DNA from: Carex sylvatica
Taxonomy: Eukaryota > Streptophyta > Magnoliopsida > Poales > Cyperaceae
Length of the DNA: 30,555 bases
NCBI GenBank assembly: GCA_964058845.1
Contig: CAXKVR010000622.1
Location: forward strand, 1-30,555
Direction of reading: 5' to 3'
The notes under the pieces are model-generated. The model made no database searches and was not told the origin of the DNA. It saw only the letters and a list, made by a program, of their open reading frames with translations. The translations under genes and the position numbers were made by a program. Below are positions 11,210 through 22,017 of the stretch, one piece after another. Each line of letters starts with the position of its first letter. Within the stretch, counting starts at the first letter, position 1.

Positions 11210-12546
11210 GACGTCAGTCTGGCCATCTCCCAGCGCAGTTGCAGCGTTGCGCGAAGTTGCAGCGTTGCGCGAAGTTCCAGCAATGTTAAGCGCATGCGCC
11301 GCCGCCCTGCCGTCATTCCTGCCGGCGCTGCCAGTGCCGCTAACCCTGCCGATGCTACCGGCACCGCATCGGCGCTGCTAGCCTTGCTAGCGTTAGTCCC
11401 GCCAGCTTGAGATGCACCACGTCCGCGCCACGTCTGCGCACCGCGCCCAACGCTAGCGGACCCTCCCGCGCTACCAGCGCCTTGCATCCTCATAAGCGCA
11501 TTCGGGCATTCCCTCGCCCAATGTCCCGAGCTACCACATACGAAACAAGCGCTAGTCTTGCGCCTACACTCAACCTCATCGTGCGCTTGATTGCACGATC
11601 GGCACCATTGCGAAGGAATCACCGGTCTAAAACCCGGCATAGAGGTCTGTCTAAACGGGGGTCTCGGCGCCATATTCGACCGAGGGGGTCTAGCAAATGA
11701 TGGTCCTCCCCTCGACCTTGACATTTGCCCACTCTGAGCATCCTTCTGTTTTACATTTCTTTCGGTCAGTTGCTCTTTCCTCCGCTTACCATGCATCTCT
11801 ATCTGTTCTGCATGATCCATCATAGATTGCAACTCCGTAGCAGTCGGAGTATCAACAATCATCGAGATATTTCCATCTAAATCATCCAAATAGTGCCTGT
11901 GATACCTTACCGCGTCATTCTGAATATCTGATGCATAACGCGATAACGCCAGAAACTCACTATTGTAATCCCCCACCGGACGCCCATCTTGCCTCAATTC
12001 CAGAAACTTCCTCCGCAGCGCTTCACGTTGGATATTACTTAGAAATCTCCGGTTGAACTGCTGCTCAAACCATTCTCACGGAATTCTCGCTTCCTCCCCG
12101 ACATAACTGCGTCGGGCCCCATCCCACCAAAACCTTGCGTCACCCTCCAATTGCTGCTCAGTTACCTCTACTTTGTCATCCTCAGGTGCGCGGCATAAAT
12201 TCAGCTTTCCATTTACCTGCGCCAGCCATTCCTCGGCTGCCGCATACCCGCCGGTTCCATCATAGCGCGGCGAATTCAAGCGCAGAAACGAATCATACAA
12301 CCTTCTAAACTCTTCGGGTGCACCACCGCGAACCACCGGTGATGCATTCCGCATCTCTGCTTGGCGACCTCTCTCGTAGGCCGCAATCAGCCGGTCATCT
12401 ATGTCCCGGTCTCTACCTGGCGCTTCTCCAACGCCACCAGCTCCCTCAGCACCAGCTGGACCAGCCCCAGCCTGATCCGCAGCCGGCTCGATAATCAATT
12501 CCGGATTCCTCCGAGGTCTGCCTCTACCTCGGTGTGGTGTTTCCAT
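11206..12546 (-). pseudogene. gag: gag with one in-frame stop
   Basis: The frame starts at METPHRGRGRP (12546; an in-frame ATG also lies at 12561). It has an acidic/Ala-Gly N-terminus, then the capsid-like region with FRRLYDSFLRLNSPRYDG, AEEWLAQVN and LEGDARFWWDGARRSY. A TGA at 12078-12076 interrupts it between RIP and EWFEQQFNRRFL, where relatives have a sense codon, probably Trp TGG. The same frame then continues to 11206 with the typical YNSEFLALSRYA, and a CX2CX4HX4C zinc knuckle (CFVCGSSGHWAREC) near 11530. After the knuckle comes low-complexity Ala/Gly/Ser sequence with a tandem GCAACGCTGCAACTTCGC duplication at about 11241-11275. The usual aspartic protease is absent. Gag packages RNA into virus-like particles; this copy would give only a truncated product without read-through. 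Confidence 0.88.
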
Positions 12547-12708
12547 TTTCTGAATAAACACAGTTAGTTTATAACATTCGATATTCCTTACTTATCATAC
12601 GAAATTCGCATAGTCGCGACGACCCCATTAATACGTATACCACTCTCGTATCCAAACAAGTCTGGTTCAGGTTCTAAACCATGCTCTGATACCAACCGGG
12701 GAAGGACC
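12547..12708 (-). promoter_or_regulatory. Untranslated leader with initiator Met-tRNA primer-binding site
   Basis: On minus, TGGTATCAGAGC at 12694-12683 is complementary to the 3' end of plant initiator methionyl-tRNA, the usual primer for first-strand synthesis in Ty3/Gypsy and many Copia elements. It starts 14 nt inside the LTR border at 12709. The rest of the leader, up to the gag start, shows no further feature. Confidence 0.92.
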
Positions 12709-15331
12709 TGTCACACCCCGCGGCCGCACGAGGCGCGATGGGTGCCTCCTGCCGTAGACATACGGTTGCCCGTATGCCTACAAGGCAATTACGATATAAT
12801 AGAAAGTAAAACACACCAACAAAACAAACAAATAACTAAGAAAAACAGTTCACAAATCCCAACTGGTCAGGTAATATCATACAAAACCCGTATCTCAATG
12901 GATACGCATCACAAAATGACATAGAGAACACATATATATATACAATCAAAACATAAATCTATACATGTCTCTAGTCACAATACCAGACAAGCTAAGCAGC
13001 GGTGAAACCAGGCCTACCGACCTCGTGTCTCTCTCGGATCCGCCGAACCGGTACCTGAAAAATTAACCCAAAAGAGGGGATGAGAATTGAATTCTCAGTG
13101 CGATAAATTGCCACAAATCGTCCCTGGACTTGCAATCACAGATTATATTCAAAAAGTAAACACAAATAAAGTTCAAATCAGTTTATAATCATATATAAAC
13201 ATACTGCACAAACCCGACAACATTTAATCAAATGAAATCACAATTCAGGAATTGCCAAGATGAAATTCAAGCACACAATATTTGGTTTAACTCGATTTCA
13301 GAATATCTGGTAGTAACTACAGATGTTCCACCAAGCTGGACCCCAATTCGTTCCCACTCATCTGTAGGGTTACAGACACCTACAGATGGCTGTGCCAGGT
13401 AAAACATTTTCTCATGACACTCATATGTAGTTACAGGCTTAACTGTTTAATTAAAAGTCTGGTTCCAAATTCATATCCGGAAAATCCATATAAATCCAAA
13501 TGACCATCCAAACGCATACCCCCTGGGTAATGCCTCCGATACACAGTCACCCATAACCAAAATCATAATACAAAGTCACTTACCCCTCGTCCCAACCGGT
13601 ACTGGGAACTGCCGAGGGCCAGACGATCTAAAGCTTTAGAACACTGAGCGTCAAACGTCCATGCATTAGACTTTGACAAATCCGGATTCACCCCCTGGGT
13701 GACGTCATCACGGTGGATGACCATAATACCATATCCACCAACCGATGGTGATATAAAGCACGGTGACTTTAATTCCAAATCAGATCATTCAGATCAACAC
13801 AAATAATAACCATACCAGCATGCAAATCAATCAGATTAAACAATTCGAGTTTCACTTTATTTGGGCAATGCAATGCATATGAATCAAAACACAGTTTAAT
13901 TCCTTAATATAAAATATCAGACAAGTCCAGAAACCCCGCACCTGAGTAATAGCACGCTCGACTAAGGCTCAGGCGTCTCGAACGACCCAGAAATCTTTTG
14001 CCTCGTATGATTACCACCTATTTTACACGTTAAATTCGATTAACGCGTTCGATTAATATATGATAATTAACACCATTACCAAACCCTAATTCGAATTCCA
14101 ATTCAATTGGTAGGTTTAACCAAATAACAAGAATCGAATGTTTTACGAAGTTATAACTCGATTAATTCCCGAATTTCACACACAAAATACCAAAATCCAT
14201 TTCCATTACGACCCAACCCCAAAACCCTAGTTCAATTCCAAATTCCACAAGCAAATCAATCCGATTATCGAGTTATAACGTTTCAAATCAAATTCGACTT
14301 CGAATTTCACCAAAATATAACAAATCAAATAAAATTAGGGTTTCCAAGAGAAAAGGAAGATAAATCGTATCAATTATCACAAATTAACAACTAATCGAGC
14401 TAGAACTCGATTATGAAACCCTAATTACAAATTTCAACCGAAATCATGACAAATCGAATAACTCGAATAAATTAGGGTTTTTCAAGAAATTACCAGGGAG
14501 AAATATATACCAAATTGAAGCTTTCTAATCGATCAAGGATCGTCAATTCAGCTCGAATCTCGATTTTTCGGTCAGTTCGATCAGTTTCCGCGCTCAATTT
14601 CTCTCTCTCTCTCTCTTTCCCTTTTTTGGTTCGGCTCAACCTAACCCTCCCGTAATATTTAGTTCCATTCGGTGGAAATGAAATGAGAAGAAGAAGGGAT
14701 TTGATATTTAATTGGAATTTTGCAAATAAACCCCTCAACTTTTAGTTATTACCAAACTTTAAAATGTTTGTTACAAATAGGCCCTTATGTAAAATTTTAT
14801 TTATTAAAAAGAGGAAAATAAAGACAGAAGATGGTTTATTTGGTCCATTTTGCGAATAAGTCCCTCAAAAATAACAAAAATACCAAAAATACACCCCAGT
14901 GCGGGTCAATCATCCGCACTGCGGATCCCTCCAGCCGCATTTATTACGCAAATAGCAAACACACACCCCAGTGCGGATCAATCATCCGCACTGCGGATCC
15001 GTCCAGCCGCACTCACGGCGCAGAAAAATGTCCGAGCCTAGTGCGGACGCACTGAGGCCAGTGCGGATGCTCCCATCCGCATTCAGTACTTGGCGAAATT
15101 TTCAAAAGAGTACAGAACTCACCCGCAGTGCGTGTGCCCATCCGCACCACCATCCGCACCCAGAGAAATTGCATAAATTCGTTAAGGAAATTGTCCCAAT
15201 GCGGGTGAAGCCACCCGCAGTGCGGGTCATCCATCCGCACTGGACCGTTTTCTATATTTATAATTCGATTCTTGACGCCTTAACTCAATCAGTCAGTATA
15301 AAATATTTATTATAAAATTCATTATGTCACA
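12709..15331 (-). repeat. 5' LTR of the chromovirus (2623 bp)
   Basis: This is the promoter-bearing LTR, near-identical to 5488-8098. It carries 12 extra bases near 15142-15153 (a duplicated CCGCACCACCAT-type unit). On minus, a TATATATATATG stretch at about 12942-12931 lies 220 bp before the LTR end and is a possible TATA box; this is inference. The AAACCCTA cluster is at 14081-14481 and the hairpin array at 14898-15241. Confidence 0.95.
14898..15241. repeat. GTGCGG/CCGCAC hairpin array in the 5' LTR
   Basis: Same array as at 7677-8008. The 23-bp palindromes are at 14898-14920, 14970-14992 and 15219-15241. This copy has an extra CATCCGCAC half-unit that the 3' LTR lacks. Confidence 0.85.
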
Positions 15332-15336
15332 TAATT
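15332..15336. repeat. Target-site duplication TAATT, right copy
   Basis: Exact repeat of 5483-5487, directly after the terminal TGTCACA of the right LTR. Confidence 0.92.
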
Positions 15337-18184
15337 GACACAAATTTCAATTTATTTGGATTTTTCTACTGTTAGTTATGAATTTCCAAAGTTCAGCTTT
15401 CGAAGAAACTTTAAACATCCATAACTTTAGCTAAGAACGTCGTTTAGTGCCTCAAAAATTCAGTTTAAGTTTTTGTTCGACGGTAGGCATTAAAATACAG
15501 CGATTTTCAAACCATCTTAATAAATAGTAAAAAAATTCCAAAAAATATAAAATTTGATCTCCAAGCATATTTTAATATATATTAAACATCTAACGGTTTG
15601 GATCGGCTATTTGGACTTCGAAACTATAGATATGAACGCGAATTAAAACATTCACTTTTAATTCGCGAAGTAGCGTAGCCTTACTCTATATATATACATA
15701 TATTATAAAAAAATGAGTTTATAAAAATCCTATTTATAGTGCAAAAAAAATGCAGGGTACTTTTGTATAATGCGAGAGTGCAAAAAAAAGATTTTTACAA
15801 AAGTACCTCCCGCATTAAGAATCAATGCCAAGTCCTTAATTAGTGTTATATTTAGACTTGTGATATCCAACTGATAAATCAAATCAAAGTAATAAAATGT
15901 TACGACATCATTCATAAATATATCAAATGTCTTATTTTTTTTGGCATACACCCTCAAGAAAAAAATTAAAATAATTTAAATTTAAAGTAGATCTCTAAAA
16001 AAAATAAAAAAAAATAGAGGACCGCCCCTGCTACAGGCGGTCTGTTAGGTGTGTGGACCGCCCCCATGCTTGACGGTCGGAGCAGTTTTAAAAAGAAAAA
16101 AAAATCGGGGACAGTTTTGTAAAAATCTTTTTTCAAGGATATTAATAAAAATGACAGCAAAAATATTTTATTTATGCACTCAGTTACTTTCATACATCAA
16201 ATGTTTTAAATTAATTTATATTGAATTTATTTTGACTTTAGTTAACTAATTAAATATTAAGATTAGCATTTATTACCGGCACTTGTGGCACCAGTCAAGA
16301 GGCAAGATTTAGATTAATGTGGTGCTTAGTTAGTACTATTTGCTTTTTAGCTAACCCGGAAATTAATTTTATATCCTTGTACTCCATCAGGTCGTACACT
16401 ACAGAATCCTAGGATAGTAAAATGCAGTTCTAATTCCCCGGCATCAAATTATAAAATTTCCGGATATTCCATAACAGGCCAACACAACCTTTTGTGAAAA
16501 AAAAAACCGCTAAATAATTTTATCTCAAAGATCTTGCCATGAATCTAAATCTGAAGTTTTTCTGATAGAATAGTAAAATTCTGTTTTTAGAGAGACACAT
16601 AGAGAATGAAAGATAAAAGAGGAGATATAAAGAGACGATGAGAGAAAAGTAGAATCCTTCTATTATTTTAAAACAGTAACAGATTTGGATCCTTAAAAAA
16701 TTAGTATGCTAATTTTCTTATACATTAGTCCCGACCTCTCTACATCATAGTTCATGGAATATATTTTTTGGCAACTACCTATAATAACAGAGTTGTCTAG
16801 GGCACAAAAATATTAACAATATTATTTCGATTTCAGGTATAAAAGAAATATAACTTGTACGTTCTATGAAATAAAAACAACGCCATTTATATCCCTATTC
16901 TTGTTTAGGCCATGGCCATCCAGTTTTAGTTTATCGAAAAGTTGAACCAAAATTGTCCTATTGGTATCAAAATTCGCATAGATAATTTTGATTCACGAGA
17001 CAATTAAATTGTAAAAATGATAATGAATACATATTTTTTGCTTTGATGTAGGTAATTATGAGTACGGAGTAGGTCTCATAGGTTTAAGATGTACTTTTAG
17101 ATTCAATGGGCGCCAGAGGCTAGAGCTATCTGAATCTGATAGATGCACAAATCTCAGTGCTGGATTGTACGAATCTCAAAGTGATACAGTCTTCTCAGTG
17201 CTGGATTGTAAATTGTTCACGGCTCTACGGCTCTACCTACCACCAAAATGCTCCATTGAATAAAGCACCGCCCACGAGTCCACGACACGCAAAACGGAAA
17301 ATGCAAAATGCAAAATGCAAAATGGAAGAGCAACCTACCTACCAATATCCGGTCGGAACGTGGCAAGATGAAAGCGATTGAAAGCGAACTGAAATGCCAT
17401 CTGATTGGATTGCGCTCCGGACTATTGGAGTATTGCTGTGTTGGTGCTACACGCCAACACACACAGCAGCCCAGTCCAAAATTTAAATCCGTTCGTTCTG
17501 GTCAACCTGCCACGTTGGCTGGCAGGATCCGTTCTATAATTTAAGCAAAGTCATAGTCGTAAAGAAATCCGTTCAACTCGATCCTTTACATTATGATTTG
17601 GAGATTTCGATTTCTTTCTCGTTTCTCTCCGTTCCCTCTCATATTAACTCCTTCTGGAGCAAATAAACGGCTCTGATAAGGTCCGATCAGGAACCTGTTT
17701 CTTTCCCCTTCCTCCCCCCTTCTCTCTGTTTTCTCATTTGGAGCACAGCCTAAGATCAAAACTCATGTTTTGATATTTAAAATTTTGCAAATGAGAAAGA
17801 ATTAATTTTATTGCATCAATAATTAAATTTTCTTCCAAAGAATAAAAGTGGATGCTGGACTGGACCTGTTTACTAGAATCCAAAACAGGCTCTTTTCGGT
17901 GGACCTGTTTCATTGGGCTTTATTGGGTCGAACGGCTTTACAGTGCCGTTTCATTGAAAGCTTTTATCTTCTAAACGCGGTTTCTCCCGCGTAAACTCGT
18001 GAGAGTTGATTTGTTGTTGAAAACTCTTCAATTGGATATGTCCATTCTCCAGTCTCATCTCCAGTCGCGTTTTCATGTCTACTACTATGTACAGTACGAC
18101 GTACGCCCCCATCAGTCATCAGATTCAGATACCTCCCCTCAAAGCATCCGAACTACCATACCAGATCCATCAGAACCTCCAGTC
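15337..18184. other. Non-coding DNA between the retrotransposon and the GEM-like gene
   Basis: No coding exon is recognised. A perfect 12-bp inverted repeat with a 7-nt loop (CGCGAATTAAAA / TTTTAATTCGCG) is at 15637-15667. A foldback structure at 15756-16133 is listed separately. An 18-bp direct repeat (TCTCAGTGCTGGATTGTA) is at 17152-17169 and 17193-17210, and nearly four AAAATGC units are at 17298-17324. The last ~600 bp, with CT-rich stretches near 17600-17740 and GGACCTGTTT repeats near 17862-17912, are the likely promoter and leader region of the downstream gene. I could not place a convincing TATA box. Confidence 0.5.
15756..16133. repeat. Foldback structure with GC-rich hairpins in its centre
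   Basis: A perfect 19-bp inverted repeat (AAAAAAGATTTTTACAAAA at 15784-15802; complement at 16115-16133) encloses about 310 bp. The left side also has a 12-bp hairpin (GGTACTTTTGTA at 15756-15767 with TACAAAAGTACC at 15796-15807). The centre, in otherwise AT-rich DNA, holds GACCGCC/GGCGGTC at 16020-16026 and 16036-16042, then GACCG/CGGTC at 16056-16060 and 16074-16078. It may be a non-autonomous DNA element. No target duplication was identified. Confidence 0.5.
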
Positions 18185-20352
18185 ATGGATCCGACCGCAG
18201 ATCAAGAACAAAAGAAGAAATCCGATGGTGCTGAGCGATCGCCAGAGTATGCTCCTTACCCTTCTCTCTCTCCCGACGACGTGGCACCTCCTCCTCCTTC
18301 GTACTCCGCGACAGCCGCCGTAGGAGGAGGTGGCGCCACCACCATGCCTGCTGAGGCGAACCCTTATGTCACTCCAGCTCCCGCCCCCAAGAGTATGCTC
18401 ACCTCCGCTTTCCTAACCTTTTTATTTTTAATGGAAATATAATTCTCTTCCATCACGCCTCTATTGTAAACTAAGCTAATAGTTTTAATTCATATCAAAT
18501 TTTAGTAGTAATTAACCAATTATATCGAAATAACAAGATTAGATCGTTATTTTGCACAAGTTGAATATATGAATATATACTTTACCAATTTTGATTTATT
18601 TTGTTCAGATACTATGGACACTGTGCGGGATGTGCTTGGTAAATTTGGAAAGAGGGTGGGTGAAGCTGCGAAAAAAACTGAGGATTTAGCCGGGAACATG
18701 TGGCAGCACTGTAAGCCCAATTTTCCACTTAATTTATACGTGTCCTCAAAATTTCTGAATAATATATAAAAGCTGTTAAATGAATTTCTTGATAACAAGG
18801 GATCAAGGAAACCTTTTTCGTTTTTTAGGGATAATTTATTGCATTGTGTAAGCAGTTTCAGAAACAATTGATTGCAACCTTGATACCAAAAATCAGTTAT
18901 ATGGAGAAAGGTTTATCATAGGAATAAAACAGATTAATCAGAAAAGTTTAATTGCGAAGGAAAAGAAAATTTTATTCCTGGCTGTACACTTTATTTGAAT
19001 TTTTTATTGTTAACTTATGTGACAGTCAAAAGAAGAATATAGAGTACCACCAAGCAGTATAATCCTTTTATGAATCAGTTGAATTTTTTTGTTGTGTAGT
19101 CCATTTCTAATTGTATATTGCTGTTCCTACTTTTGATCCAGTTGATGCTCTACATTATTTGGCTTTGCTTGGAGTTTCTGGCAGTACACTAATGGATAAT
19201 AGTTTATAATTGAAATAAGGTTTTTGTTTAGCTTTTTTAAAATGGGTCATATACATGGTACATTAAAAAATTTCTTCTAAACTACAGTGAAGACGGGGCC
19301 CAGCATCGGTGATGCGGCCATGGGAAGAATTGCGCACACAACAAAAGTAATTGCCGAGGGTGGTTATGACAAAATCTTTCAACAAACCTTTGAGACGCCT
19401 CCAGAGGAAAAGCTCAAGAAGGCTTTCCCATGTTATCTATCGACCTCTGCTGGGCCGGTGATGGGTGTACTTTATCTCTCCACTGCAAAGCTCGCTTTCT
19501 GTAGTGACAGCCCTCTCTCATATAAAGTTGGGGATAAGACTGAGTGGAGCTATTACAAGGTAGGAAGTTTTTAGTATAGGACTGGTGTCTGGTACTGGTT
19601 TGATGGTGCACTGGGAGTGGTTCTGTATTTATTGATTTAACTAAGCAATTATACAAGAAAGAAATGGCTTAGAAATGGAAAAGAGAAATTTTAGAAAATA
19701 CCCCTGAATTATCAATAGTTTATCCAAGGACCTTTTCAGTATTTCCAAAATATTTTCGAAGAAAGGGAAAGAATGTCCCTATCACTAGTTATACTAGAAG
19801 AAAGGTTACCATAGAAAGATCAGAACCAGCCCCCACTTATTGCACTCAGAGCCACCCCACCGGATTCCCATATATAGCAATGACACGAGTCCGTTGACCA
19901 ATTATGTGGACTATTTATTTAATTGGATTTCAGAAACTTGTTTCTTGTTTTACTTTTAGCAGGTTGTCAAATTAAATAATTCCCTTTGTCCCCCAAGTTC
20001 TCTTCAGTTTACCCTTATTACTTACAGAATTATGCCTAATCCTCTTCATGCTTCTAAAGGGGTATGCAGTGGATCACAGCCTGCATAGCGCACACAATTT
20101 CAAAGTTTGTTTATCTGATAATTTGTATTATTTATAACCTACTTCTTTAAAATTCAATAACAGGTGGTGGTTCCACTGAGCCAGCTGAGATCAGCGAGCC
20201 CATCAGCTAGCCAGGCCAACCCGTCAGAGAAGTACATTCAAGTGGTCTCTGTTGACAATCATGAGTTCTGGTTCATGGGCTTTATGAACTATGAATCGGC
20301 TGTCAAAAACCTCCAGGAAGCTCTCGGTGAGGCTTCAACTGTGCATGCATAA
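18185..20352 (+). CDS. GEM-like protein with GRAM domain (four exons)
   Basis: The family includes Arabidopsis GL2-EXPRESSION MODULATOR (GEM) and FIP1/GEM-like 1, GRAM-domain proteins tied to epidermal cell fate and ABA responses. The exons are 18185-18392, 18609-18710, 19288-19559 and 20164-20352. All junctions are GT..AG and the sum of 771 nt gives 256 residues. The N-terminus is Pro-rich and disordered ([28 protein letters not shown]). It is followed by [19 protein letters not shown] and [19 protein letters not shown], then the GRAM domain at about residues 130-220 with [37 protein letters not shown] and [17 protein letters not shown]. Length and exon pattern fit the family. I chose the ATG at 18185 because relatives start near here. 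An in-frame ATG at 18038 would add 49 residues and cannot be excluded. An out-of-frame ATG at 18075 overlaps the start and could act as an upstream ORF if transcribed. Confidence 0.9.
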
Positions 20353-20879
20353 TGAAAATGAATAGAACTGTGCTTTGTCATTGCTGTGTTGATATATGGT
20401 TGTCAGCCTGTGTGGATTATGTGCCGTATTTGATGAGCAAATCAAGCCTTACACAGTCAAAATGGTAGTCTGTACATTTTCTTGCCATTTTTCTGTTGAA
20501 TTTGTTTGTTATATGAATGTGCAAAATTACAATTTAGTTATAGCATCATCATACTTTTTTTAAATAAACGGTCGTAACTATTTGGTTGTCATAATTTTGT
20601 GATTTGTTTGTATATTATCTCCACTTAATTAGTGTATTGTTTTATTGATATGTAAAAAAACATTTCTTATTTAACAAGGCACGATTGACGACTCCCTATA
20701 GATTTATAAATATTTTTGAACTAAAATAGAAACCTAATTGTTAATTTTTTTTCCAATACCAAATAAATTTCTTTTGATGACTGATCAATGTTCAAGAAAT
20801 GGATATCTTTAATTTATTTTTAAGTTACAACTGGGACATGATATTCAAAATACACTAAATAAATAATCTCACAGAAGTA
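20353..20879. other. Convergent 3' regions of two genes
   Basis: The 3' flank of the GEM-like gene (plus) meets that of the small minus-strand gene ending at 20880. An AATAAA at about 20562-20567 may be the plus-strand poly(A) signal. Nothing else is recognised. Confidence 0.5.
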
Positions 20880-21402
20880 TCAATATTTCCATACAACTAT
20901 CCCATTCTTACCAATGTTCTGTGGTCTACTGGTACAACTTATGGTTCCACACTTGCTCATCGTTAGTGATCCTTTTGAAGAACCAAATTGACCAGTACGG
21001 TGGCTGTCAGGGTCGCATTTCTTCTCCAAATTCGGTGAAGAACATGGTGTATATGGCCTTGATCTATCATTATTGAAGTTACCTTCCATGATATCAATAT
21101 CACAGCCGATACCTAGCTTGATCGCAATACTAAGATCAGGAGCTGGATCATCATTAATTTTGCTTCTCTTTTTTTTTTGTTGGTACAAGATTTGAAGCCG
21201 ACGAGCTAGCATTGACAAACCATTCTTTATTTCTTCTTCTATATCTTTCTCTATTTCACATTCGAGTTCGTCCCATATTTTTTGTTCTTCAACTGATATC
21301 GCCTTTCCATTTGCATAATCCTACATTAGAGAAAAAAGAATGTTAATCGTTTCCTACAATTTTTGAAAGCAAAGAATATATGAGCATACGACAACCTACC
21401 AT
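20880..21402 (-). CDS. Small protein of unknown function (two exons, 147 aa)
   Basis: Exon 2 (21320-20880) is open for 147 codons including the stop, but has no ATG near its 5' end. On minus it is preceded by an acceptor (TTCTCTAATGTAG). Upstream, AAATCATG followed by GTAGGT at 21399 forms a good donor, so ATG 21402-21400 is the only coding part of exon 1 and joins in frame to GAT TAT GCA (MDYANGKAISVEEQ). The N-terminal half is highly charged and probably helical or coiled-coil (WDELECEIEKDIEEEIKN, then LARRLQILYQQKKKR). The C-terminal half is polar and disordered-looking, rich in Ser, Cys and Pro. There is no signal peptide or membrane segment. I do not recognise a domain. The clean splice sites and open frame support a real gene; a role cannot be assigned. 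Confidence 0.7.
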
Positions 21403-21467
21403 GATTTTATGAATATTTCTTCAGCTTGATTTGCAATGTGATCACGGAACAAGCTTTTTGTGTGTGT

Positions 21468-21502
<35 letters not shown>

Positions 21503-21993
21503 GAGAGAGAATTGTTACGAGGCTTTCAGTTTGGCGCTTTTTAAAATCAAAACTGATGCTGTTACACGAAGGCGACTTTAATTATCTTAAGTTAGAGATA
21601 ACGACAGAGGTTATACATGAAAGCATTATTATATATCAAAAAACTTGACTAGTTGACTTCCCAATTGCCAATGTTACAAATACAATTAATCCAATTTGTT
21701 GCGCTTGCATGGCGGATTTGTCAAAGATTGGTCTACAACAGAAGAAAAAGCAAAATGTGTTGGATTTGTCTAGAGAAGATTAAAAAAGAAAAGGAAAGGA
21801 AAAGTGGTTGCCTGACTGCTTTGCTTAGAAGGTATAAAAGGAGAGAATGTAGGATGCTCTTCAAGTAGAGTTTGATGTAGGGATGTCTAGTTGGGACTTG
21901 GGAGGGTACCTAATTTATTACAGGTGTTGCCATTTTTTATTTTAATTGGGTTTGTACGTAATGAAGAGCTAAATATTTCGGTTAACTTTGCTA
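21403..21993. other. 5' leader and upstream region of the small minus-strand gene
   Basis: The leader region contains the GT/GA microsatellite listed separately. A TATATAAT on minus at 21634-21627 is a plausible TATA box about 225 bp upstream of the ATG (inference). From about 21880 the DNA is intergenic flank of the hAT insertion. The short open frame near 21653-21868 has no recognisable motif. Confidence 0.45.
21459..21510. repeat. Compound microsatellite (GT)n(GA)n
   Basis: The GT run, interrupted once by TT, passes directly into a GA run with one GGG interruption. On minus it lies as CT then CA repeats in the probable 5' leader of the 147-aa gene. CT/CA tracts in leaders are common in plants. 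Confidence 0.9.
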
Positions 21994-22001
21994 CTCCAGG
22001 G
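21994..22001. repeat. hAT target-site duplication CTCCAGGG, left copy
   Basis: Eight bases immediately before the left TAGGGGTG terminus, repeated exactly at 28588-28595. Eight base pairs is the hallmark duplication length of hAT transposases. Confidence 0.93.
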
Positions 22002-22017
22002 TAGGGGTGTTCATTGG
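22002..22017 (+). repeat. hAT left terminal inverted repeat
   Basis: TAGGGGTGTTCATTGG, matching the right terminus with one mismatch. CGGTTCGG-type subterminal repeats follow to about 22180. Confidence 0.93.

Larger units (their letters stand above)
5488..15331 (-). mobile_element. Complete Ty3/Gypsy chromovirus LTR retrotransposon (Tekay/Del-like)
   Basis: The 9844-bp element is transcribed on the minus strand. In order from its 5' end: 5' LTR 12709-15331, primer-binding site 12683-12694, gag 12546-11206, pol 11209-8150, polypurine tract 8112-8099, 3' LTR 8098-5488. The LTRs start TGTGACAT and end GGTGTGACA when read on minus. TAATT flanks the element on both sides. RT, RNase H and integrase followed by GPF and a C-terminal chromodomain place it among chromoviruses. 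The [10 protein letters not shown] and PVQILDRKE-like stretches resemble the Tekay/Del lineage (inference). Gag carries one stop and no protease motif was found, so the copy probably cannot move unaided. The coding part is visibly GC-richer than the host flanks. Confidence 0.95.

Noticed and set aside
12683..12694. Possible tRNA fragment
   Set aside because: It is only the 12-base complement of the tRNA-iMet 3' end in the primer-binding position, not a tRNA gene.
16049..16249. 66-codon plus-strand open frame
   Set aside because: It lies in the foldback element and AT-rich DNA and reads as random sequence.
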